Position numbers and translations under genes: made by a program. Shown here in pieces: positions 5,742-10,633 of a DNA stretch of 10,633 nucleotides. Under the pieces are notes generated by a model that was not told where the DNA came from, made no database searches, and saw nothing but the letters and a program-made list of their open reading frames with translations. Source of the DNA: Bacteroidales bacterium UBA714 (lineage in GTDB: Bacteria > Bacteroidota > Bacteroidia > Bacteroidales > UBA932); NCBI GenBank assembly GCA_002298075.1, contig DBLW01000093.1:1-10633 (forward strand). Direction: 5' to 3'. Within the stretch, counting starts at the first letter, position 1. Each line of letters opens with the position of its first letter.

Positions 5742-7850
5742 ATGAAACTTAGATATTTATTCTCAGCAATATTGTCATCCGCACTTCTGTTTGCGGGATG
5801 CCAGCCGGATACACACGAATCTTTTGATAATGTCAAGCTTTCGCAGAGCTATCTTTCAATTCCGGAGGATGGCGGAAGCGTTGAGATGACAGTAACATCC
5901 AATGAGGCTTGGAAATTCATCATCAATGAAAAGTGGCCGGAGGTTGTCACGTTCAACAAGGATGCGGACGGAAAGACCATAAAGGCAAAATTCGACAGGT
6001 TCGGCAACCTTATCAATGATGCTGCTGACATCAAGGAAAAAACACCAAGCTGGCTTGCTGTGTCTGTTTTGGAAGGAAAGGCCGGTGATACCAAGGTGAC
6101 ATTCTCAGCAGAGGGTACCGTAGGGGGCCGTGAAATCGAGGTCGCACTCTTGGCCGGCAACAACAAGCAGTTCATCAGGGTCCGTCAGGGCGTGATGGAA
6201 GCTACTGCGGTGTCATGTAAAGAGGCCAATGAACTTCCTGAGGGCAAGAACGTAATCCTCAAAGGAACTGTTACAGCAATCGAGAACACCACTTACGGTA
6301 ACTGGACTTTGGTTGATGATACAGGTTCAATGTACATCTACGGAACTCTTGACAAAAAAGGCGCTACCAAGAACTTCGCAAGCCTTGGTCTTGAAGCCGG
6401 TGACGTCGTGGAGGTTGAAGGACCGATCGGTTCTTACAACGGCAAGAAGCAGCTTGTTAATGTGATGGTCAACTCAATCACCAAGTCGCTTGTGAAGCTT
6501 GTGAGCGAGGAACAGACTGTTTCTAAGGACGGCGGCGAGTTTGACGTTACGGTAGCCTATAAGGGTGAGAGTATTCTTCCGTCAGTTCCTCAGGAGTACA
6601 GGTCTTGGGTCTCAATTGTTGATATGCGTACTGTCAAAGGTATCCCTACCAAGATTGAGCAGAACCCGGCCGATACAGCTTTTGTCAAGATAAGCCTTCA
6701 GCCGAACACTGCAGGAGACCGTACCGGTGCGGTTGCATTCTCTTCAAGCAAGGGCGCTTCCACCTCAAGTGTTACTTACAACTTCACTCAGGGGGGGGCT
6801 ATAATTGATGCTACTGCTGCTGAGATCAATGCTGCTGAGGACGGTGCTACAGTATATCGCTATACAGGATACATCACTCGGGATACCGGAAGCGACTACG
6901 GCAACATCTATGTAAAGGATGCCACTGGCGAGGTATATTGCTATGGTGTGCTCAATGAGGCCGGCGAGACGAAGAAATGGAAGGAGATGGGAATCAATGT
7001 CGGTGACATTGTTACTGTGACAGGTCCTAAGACTTCTTTCAATGGTGCTCCTCAGCTCAAGAATGTATCTGTTGAAAAGCATATCAAGGTGACGGACATA
7101 TCTCTTGCTGATTTCCGTAATCTTCCTGATGACAAGAACACATGGTACAGAATCTCCGGAAAGGTAGGCAAGAGCACCGAGAATGGCACTAAGCATGACC
7201 TTGAGAACTATGGTAATTTCGCTCTGTTTGATGGTGATACCCAGGTTTACGTCTATGGCGTGAAGAACGGCTGGGGCGGCCCGAAGGGTGAATTCGGCAA
7301 ACTCGGAGTCAAAGAAGGCGATGACCTTACCATAGTTTGCTACAAGACATCATTCAACGGTCTCATAGAGGCGGACGGATGTTTCTATGTGTCCCATACC
7401 GAAGGTGGCAGCGAGACTCCAGAACCGGGCCCGGGGGGGGCAGATTATGAGACAACCCTCGTATATATGGGAGTAGATGCTTTCTATGATGACGGCATAG
7501 CTACAATTAATGGTGTTTCCGATGTCAAGGTGTTGAAATTCGGAACGTCAAAGAAAGCCGGTGAGTGCATGGTCATGATTCCTGCAGGTTCCACGAAAAT
7601 AGTTTTCTATGGTATCGGATGGGCAGGAAAAGATGATGTCTTTACAGCATCTTTCGCCACCTTCACGCAGGGAGAGGTCACTCTTAAGGCAAACCCGGGG
7701 GCCACAGGAAACTCCCCTTATACGATAACTGCTACTGGCAGCGATTATTATACTATTGAGTTTAACGTCCCTATAGAAGAGGAGATGCCTCTTACCCTCA
7801 AATCTACAGCAAGATGCATCATTTGGGGATTGCAGGCAAAAACTGAATAG
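5742..7850 (+). CDS. Large lipoprotein with alternating BACON-like and OB-fold-like domains
   Basis: The N-terminus MKLRYLFSAILSSALLFAGC is a lipoprotein signal with the lipidated cysteine at 20, so the 702-residue protein is probably attached to the outer membrane, possibly facing outward. By eye the domains are: BACON-like 1 (about 32-150), OB-fold-like 1 (about 155-247), BACON-like 2 (about 250-352), OB-fold-like 2 (about 355-450), OB-fold-like 3 (about 451-552), a PEPGPGG linker (560-566), and a C-terminal domain I do not recognise (568-702). The three OB-like units share a pattern: GNxxxxD...VYxYG..., then a G-x-x-x-GD turn, then SxNG. OB folds often bind nucleic acids or sugars, and BACON domains are associated with surface carbohydrate proteins; neither shows the ligand here. 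Co-transcription with the receptor suggests a partner that captures ligand. Two G8 tracts lie at the domain boundaries. Confidence 0.85.
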   Translation: MKLRYLFSAILSSALLFAGCQPDTHESFDNVKLSQSYLSIPEDGGSVEMTVTSNEAWKFIINEKWPEVVTFNKDADGKTIKAKFDRFGNLINDAADIKEKTPSWLAVSVLEGKAGDTKVTFSAEGTVGGREIEVALLAGNNKQFIRVRQGVMEATAVSCKEANELPEGKNVILKGTVTAIENTTYGNWTLVDDTGSMYIYGTLDKKGATKNFASLGLEAGDVVEVEGPIGSYNGKKQLVNVMVNSITKSLVKLVSEEQTVSKDGGEFDVTVAYKGESILPSVPQEYRSWVSIVDMRTVKGIPTKIEQNPADTAFVKISLQPNTAGDRTGAVAFSSSKGASTSSVTYNFTQGGAIIDATAAEINAAEDGATVYRYTGYITRDTGSDYGNIYVKDATGEVYCYGVLNEAGETKKWKEMGINVGDIVTVTGPKTSFNGAPQLKNVSVEKHIKVTDISLADFRNLPDDKNTWYRISGKVGKSTENGTKHDLENYGNFALFDGDTQVYVYGVKNGWGGPKGEFGKLGVKEGDDLTIVCYKTSFNGLIEADGCFYVSHTEGGSETPEPGPGGADYETTLVYMGVDAFYDDGIATINGVSDVKVLKFGTSKKAGECMVMIPAGSTKIVFYGIGWAGKDDVFTASFATFTQGEVTLKANPGATGNSPYTITATGSDYYTIEFNVPIEEEMPLTLKSTARCIIWGLQAKTE
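6791..6798 (+). repeat. G8 tract inside the lipoprotein gene, with stops in both alternative frames
   Basis: Eight Gs encode part of Q350-G-G-A at the end of BACON-like domain 2. Losing one G gives CTA TAA directly after the tract, and gaining one gives GGC TAT AAT TGA. Either change would end the protein at about residue 353-355, leaving the first OB-like and both BACON-like domains. Runs of this length can slip during replication or transcription and are also prone to sequencing error. Confidence 0.8.
7433..7440 (+). repeat. Second G8 tract, in the linker before the C-terminal domain
   Basis: Eight Gs encode part of P564-G-G-A in the linker. Losing one G leads to a TAG 12 codons later, and gaining one leads to a TGA within four codons. 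Either change would remove the C-terminal domain (568-702) and leave the BACON-like and OB-like part intact. Confidence 0.8.
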
Positions 7851-7869
7851 TCTCTACTGAATGACTGAA

Positions 7870-7905
7870 GGGACCGGTACTGAAAAGTTCCGGTCTCTTT
7901 TTTTT
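7870..7905 (+). terminator. Intrinsic terminator of the receptor-lipoprotein operon
   Basis: GGGACCGG (7870-7877) pairs with CCGGTCTC (7890-7897), including one G-U that works in plus-strand RNA. After a T-T mismatch an inner ACT/AGT helix closes a GAAA tetraloop, and eight Ts follow (7898-7905). It lies 20 bases after the lipoprotein stop codon. Confidence 0.92.
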
Positions 7906-8014
7906 ATAAATGCTGCTTCCGAATTCTTTTCCATATGCCCGTACATGGCTATCGGGACAGCGATTGGCGGACACCGGACATCCGGCGTGCGATTCACGTC
8001 AATTCGGATCTGTA

Positions 8015-8049
8015 CAGACGGCCGTATCTCCAGCTGATACGGCCGTCTG
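8015..8049. repeat. Perfect 14-bp inverted repeat between convergent genes
   Basis: CAGACGGCCGTATC (8015-8028) and GATACGGCCGTCTG (8036-8049) are exact complements around a 7-base loop. The hairpin starts 23 bases past the stop codon of the minus-strand lipoprotein gene. Neither strand has a T tract after it, so it is not a classical intrinsic terminator. It may still serve as a 3'-end or mRNA-stability structure for the minus-strand operon, or as a barrier between converging transcripts. Confidence 0.7.
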
Positions 8050-8071
8050 CATCATTCACAACATGTAAAAA

Positions 8072-9151
8072 TTATTTTTTGATGGTCTTTGCCGCGCGCC
8101 CGGGAGCCAGGCTGTAATTCTCAATCAGCTCTCCGTACAGAAGCTCGCCTGTGTATGAGAAAGAAACCTTTTTGCCGTTTCCGTCCTTAAGGACTCCGTT
8201 GATTTCATATGTGTCTCCGGTCTTGTCAACGGTCACGTCTCCGTCAACAATCCTTGCTTCAATCTGCTCCGTATAATGGAAATAATAACTTCCGATATAT
8301 GTTCCCCAATAATACATGCCCTGCAGTCCCGTCCATGCAGGTGCCTCTGTCTCCTCCAGGCTGACAAAATCCTTGTATCTGCCGGCTGGAAGTTCGTAAT
8401 CATTGCCCATCGGCACATTCAGGTACAGAAGGATGGATTTGCCTGTGCCGAAATTGCTCTCAAGGTCATAGTCGTCATCGGCAAGCACGACCATATATGT
8501 GTCTGCAACCTCCGCCATGGCAATGTCGCCCATGTATATCATCGCTCCCTGAGTCAGTCCGGAGACTGTAACATCCGATTCAAGGTTGCTCTGTGCGCCC
8601 TTGTCTGAATGGTTTATGAATGAGATTTTACCTGTGAACTCATGTCGGAACTTTTCACCGTTTACATCCAGGTCAAAAACGATGTTGTACCCGCCTTTGT
8701 CATGCTTCACGGTAAATGTGCCTCCTGTAATGCCGGCCTCGAGCTGCGTTACGTCATTCTTGCGTAATGTTATGTAAGATTCATTGGCATTCCATGTTTT
8801 GGCAGGATAAGTCCCGTCTGTACAAATTGTATAAATGCCTTCCTCAAGGCTGACGAAATCCGGAGACGAAGGCAAGGCCAAATTGATGTCCACGCATAGA
8901 ATCATTCCGTTGCCGGTATATTCTTCCGTCTCCTCATCAAGAACCAGGTCCCCGTTTATGAAATTTATCCATCCGTTACCTGTGCCGGATTCATAATAAT
9001 CACCCGCATAATAGGCCTCAACCATGTCCGTCTGCTTTATGCCTTCAGGTTCTGTGTTGTCAGTGTCGTCTGCCGGGGCAGGCTTGTCGCAGGCAGTGAA
9101 TGCCATCAAGGAAGCCATTGCTGCCATTGATAAAAGTCCGAGTCTGTTCAT
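8072..9151 (-). CDS. Lipoprotein of unknown function with an internal duplication
   Basis: This 359-residue protein begins MNRLGLLSMAAMASLMAFTAC, a signal peptide ending in an FTAC lipobox with the cysteine at 21. An acidic, proline-containing linker follows (about 22-36). I do not recognise a named family. Two halves align: residues 81-109 resemble 237-267, with a run of beta-type residues followed by LP.. or LEEG.Y, and residues 141-176 resemble 301-337, sharing a pattern close to G..TV....G.Y.I...L..NG.K....TG. So the protein seems to be two copies of a beta-rich domain of about 135 residues. It follows the other minus-strand lipoprotein gene by 60 bases with no clear promoter between them, and is probably in its operon. 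It is presumably anchored in the outer membrane or periplasmic face; its role is unknown. Confidence 0.8.
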   Translation of the reverse strand: MNRLGLLSMAAMASLMAFTACDKPAPADDTDNTEPEGIKQTDMVEAYYAGDYYESGTGNGWINFINGDLVLDEETEEYTGNGMILCVDINLALPSSPDFVSLEEGIYTICTDGTYPAKTWNANESYITLRKNDVTQLEAGITGGTFTVKHDKGGYNIVFDLDVNGEKFRHEFTGKISFINHSDKGAQSNLESDVTVSGLTQGAMIYMGDIAMAEVADTYMVVLADDDYDLESNFGTGKSILLYLNVPMGNDYELPAGRYKDFVSLEETEAPAWTGLQGMYYWGTYIGSYYFHYTEQIEARIVDGDVTVDKTGDTYEINGVLKDGNGKKVSFSYTGELLYGELIENYSLAPGRAAKTIKK

Positions 9152-9197
9152 AAATGAATTTATTAAGTGTTTTATATATGTCGTTTTGTTTTATAAT

Positions 9198-9211
9198 TCC
9201 GCATAAGCGGA
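9198..9211 (-). repeat. Short hairpin directly after the upstream lipoprotein stop codon
   Basis: TCCGC and GCGGA (9198-9202 and 9207-9211) form a 5-bp stem with a 4-base loop, beginning immediately after the minus-strand stop codon. The bases that follow on the minus strand are ATTATAAAAC, not a T tract. It is more likely an intercistronic mRNA element than a terminator. Confidence 0.35.
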
Positions 9212-10021
9212 CTATTCCACATGTCCGGAAACAGTCCTTGAGAGAATAGGGGAGGCAGATGCCATGTCCGTTTTTGCAGAAGCTGCAGGCGCGGGGATTT
9301 CTCCTTTTATGCAGATATAGCTCACAGGAGTGAATGCCGTGTATTGGACGGCCTGGTCATATGTTCTCAGCGAATACATGTACATGTCTGTATATGTGAA
9401 TGTCATGTTGCCCTTGTCATCTTTTCTTACATGGACAGCAAGCTCCGCAGGATAATCGGCGATCGCCACGTTATGTACGTTCATCGTACCTTTCTCAGCA
9501 TCATATTTATAAGTTCCCTTTATCTGAAGGAGGTCGAAAAAATATGCTCCTTTCACACCCTGGTTAAAAGTGATTTCGTCAGCAGTGATGTTTAAAGTCC
9601 CGAAACTTATCATGCCCTGGTCTTCCCGGTATTCATTAAAGACTACGTCTTCAGGCTTGGCTATATAGCCATTGTTCAGCGGGTCCGCATTATAATCTTC
9701 GCACCACTTGCTGACATACTCTTCGATTGTGATTATGATATAATTGCCGTCCTGGTCGAGAGCATAGTCCTGCCCGTCCTCTGTCATCTGATACAGGCTG
9801 CTTTTGCCATAGTCCAGCTCCATCCTGTCGGCAATGGCTCCCCATACTCCGATAATCTCATCGGCAGTAGGGATGCTTTCTTCTGTTACCGGAGGGTCGA
9901 CGTCATTGTCTTCTCCTTTGTCTGGTTTTGTCGTGTCCTTGCCGCAAGATGCGAGGGAGGCCATAACCATGGCTGCGGCAACAAGGAGTCCGTATTTGTT
10001 TAAAAGTCCGTTCTTTTTCAT
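9212..10021 (-). CDS. Lipoprotein, possibly lipocalin-like
   Basis: This 269-residue protein begins MKKNGLLNKYGLLVAAAMVMASLASC, a clear lipoprotein signal with LASC at the lipobox and the cysteine at 26. An Asp/Glu/Pro-rich linker follows (about 27-50). The mature domain starts with ADEIIGVWGAIADRMEL; this GxW at about 58-60 near the start of a beta-rich domain recalls lipocalin-like lipoproteins of Bacteroidota, and GTYKYDAEKGTMNV further on fits repeated beta strands. The match is by pattern only and the ligand is unknown. It is the first gene of a likely two-gene operon with the lipoprotein gene downstream. A -7 box lies about 27 bases upstream of the ATG. Confidence 0.8.
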   Translation of the reverse strand: MKKNGLLNKYGLLVAAAMVMASLASCGKDTTKPDKGEDNDVDPPVTEESIPTADEIIGVWGAIADRMELDYGKSSLYQMTEDGQDYALDQDGNYIIITIEEYVSKWCEDYNADPLNNGYIAKPEDVVFNEYREDQGMISFGTLNITADEITFNQGVKGAYFFDLLQIKGTYKYDAEKGTMNVHNVAIADYPAELAVHVRKDDKGNMTFTYTDMYMYSLRTYDQAVQYTAFTPVSYICIKGEIPAPAASAKTDMASASPILSRTVSGHVE

Positions 10022-10047
10022 TTTAGAAATTTATACACTATCGAAGA

Positions 10048-10055
10048 CAAATTTA
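10048..10055 (-). promoter_or_regulatory. Probable -7 box of the minus-strand lipoprotein operon
   Basis: On the minus strand TAAATTTG matches TAnnTTTG exactly and lies about 27 bases before the ATG at 10021. No TTG is seen at the expected -33 position. A competing candidate, TATCTTTT, lies a few bases upstream (about 10066-10059). Confidence 0.4.
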
Positions 10056-10083
10056 TAAAAAAGATAGGACTATTCCTCGATAG

Positions 10084-10210
10084 CATGCCTTCGCTATGGC
10101 ATGGGGTCTTGTATGTCTGTGATAATCAATGTATTGTAAAACAGTGTGCTCCATATATCTGATACTGTTTTGTAACATCTTTCGTCTCAATTGATTATAG
10201 GACCCCATGC
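10084..10210. repeat. Nested three-block inverted repeat with a competing local hairpin
   Basis: Three perfect complementary blocks lie in nested order: GCATGGGGTC (10099-10108) with GACCCCATGC (10201-10210), ATAATCAAT (10122-10130) with ATTGATTAT (10190-10198), and AAAACAGT (10138-10145) with ACTGTTTT (10164-10171), closing on an 18-base loop. The left outer arm overlaps GGCATG (10098-10103), which can also pair with CATGCC (10084-10089). The long and local folds therefore exclude each other. It lies just upstream of the lipoprotein operon's -7 box. It could be a structured RNA, the remains of a small mobile repeat, or a regulatory region; no gene is seen over it. Confidence 0.55.
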
Positions 10211-10378
10211 ATTCGTGTTTCCGTGGATGGAAAGCGGTTTTCACCTTTCCCGTCCACCACAAATGGCATTTCCATGGATACAACCTCAATTGTATTCTGA
10301 TGTTATAGTTCAATTTTCAGGGTGTCTCCGCTATGCCAGTCATCCGCATCATGGCTGTATTGCAAAGATGCAAGATAA
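10211..10378. other. Intergenic stretch without a recognisable gene
   Basis: Short open frames exist on both strands, but none has a family-like sequence. A TTTCC(G/A)TGGAT motif occurs twice (near 10218 and 10270), and an imperfect inverted repeat links GTGGATGGAAAG (about 10222-10233) to the region ending GTCCAC near 10257. CATCTTTG on the minus strand (10370-10363) resembles a -7 box but has no -33 partner. Confidence 0.4.
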
Positions 10379-10552
10379 AATATAGATAATCATTATATTA
10401 CCTCGAGTTGTAACTCTACAAATTGGGTTACTCAGTGTCAACATGGTGTACAACATTTGGCTTTGAAAAAGGGTGTTTTTACCGGAATCAGACCCGATTT
10501 TGAGGATTACCCGTTTCTGTCAGAGTACATCAGTGAGTTGGAAGGCATATAG
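10379..10552 (+). pseudogene. Possible remnant of the 3' end of a gene
   Basis: A plus-strand frame is open for 57 codons between a TAA at 10376 and a TAG at 10550. It has no ATG. Its second half, ALKKGVFTGIRPDFEDYP and then FLSEYISELEGI, has the look of a real protein C-terminus. A TTG at 10457 could in principle start a 31-residue peptide. It sits next to the 3' end of a tRNA gene, where integrated elements often leave traces. I recognise no family, and a chance frame remains possible. Confidence 0.25.
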
Positions 10553-10580
10553 AGCGCATATTACACTCATGGATTGATAA

Positions 10581-10609
10581 AGAAAAAGCCCCACAAAACT
10601 GTGAGGCTT
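10581..10609 (-). terminator. Intrinsic terminator of the tRNA transcript
   Basis: On the minus strand AAGCCTCAC (10609-10601) pairs with GTGGGGCTT (10594-10586) and a T run (CTTTTTCTTT) follows. One pair is a G-U that forms only in minus-strand RNA, which fixes the orientation. It begins three bases past the tRNA CCA end. Confidence 0.88.
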
Positions 10610-10611
10610 CC

Positions 10612-10633
10612 TGGAGCGGAAAACGAGACTCGA
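10612..10633 (-). tRNA. Partial tRNA, probably tRNA-Gly (3' end only)
   Basis: Read on the minus strand, the visible part gives TCGAGT of the T loop, CTCGT of the T stem, TTTCCGC of the acceptor stem, a T at the discriminator position, and an encoded CCA. A GCGGAAA acceptor with a U discriminator fits bacterial tRNA-Gly. The anticodon lies outside the window, so the amino acid is inferred. A terminator follows directly. Confidence 0.8.

Noticed and set aside
2419..7850. A SusC/SusD polysaccharide-utilisation pair
   Set aside because: The receptor's plug motifs are Oar-like rather than SusC-like, and the lipoprotein shows OB- and BACON-like units, not the helical repeats of SusD.
10053..10313. 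86-codon minus-strand open frame over the nested inverted repeat
   Set aside because: Its codons are dictated by the repeat, its composition (many Tyr, His, Trp, Cys) is unlike its neighbours, and it overlaps the promoter of the lipoprotein operon.
1..10633. CRISPR array, insertion sequence or complete mobile element
   Set aside because: No regularly spaced direct repeats, no transposase or integrase gene and no paired terminal repeats around a gene were seen.

Overview
The window looks like chromosomal DNA from a member of the Bacteroidales (Bacteroidota), probably host-associated. The evidence is a long TonB-dependent receptor with an N-terminal carboxypeptidase-regulatory-like domain, several lipoproteins with Bacteroidota-style lipoboxes, BACON-like domains, promoter -7 boxes of the TAnnTTTG type, and A/T-rich rather than Shine-Dalgarno-like start regions. 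I cannot name the genus.

Layout. Bases 1-40 may hold the 5' end of a minus-strand gene that leaves the window. Bases 41-460 have no convincing gene, but contain two similar 30-base palindromic units spaced 50 bases apart. metK (S-adenosylmethionine synthetase, minus strand, 529-1905) follows, with a clear terminator just after its end. Its leader, upstream at about 2212-1906, is one of the most informative parts of the window: a textbook Bacteroidota promoter, then a sequence matching the SAM-II (SAM-alpha) riboswitch aptamer, then two hairpins, the second an intrinsic terminator on the metK strand. metK therefore appears to be feedback-controlled by its own product.

Divergent from metK, and 17 bases apart from each other, are a TonB-dependent receptor that is not of the SusC type (2419-5724) and a 702-residue lipoprotein (5742-7850). 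The lipoprotein alternates BACON-like and OB-fold-like domains and has a separate C-terminal domain. No SusD gene is present. Together they look like an outer-membrane uptake or binding pair for an unknown ligand. The lipoprotein gene has two G8 tracts, both at domain boundaries, and a one-base change at either gives an early stop in both alternative frames. This makes it a candidate slippage (phase-variable) locus. The operon ends in a strong plus-strand terminator.

Convergent to that operon, two minus-strand lipoprotein genes (9212-10021, then 8072-9151) form a likely operon. The first may be lipocalin-like, and the second contains an internal duplication. A 14-bp perfect hairpin lies between the two convergent transcription units. 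The last 600 bases hold a -7 box for the lipoprotein operon, a nested inverted repeat with two competing pairings, an orphan open frame that looks like the tail of a decayed gene, a terminator, and the 3' end of a minus-strand tRNA, probably tRNA-Gly, cut by the window edge.
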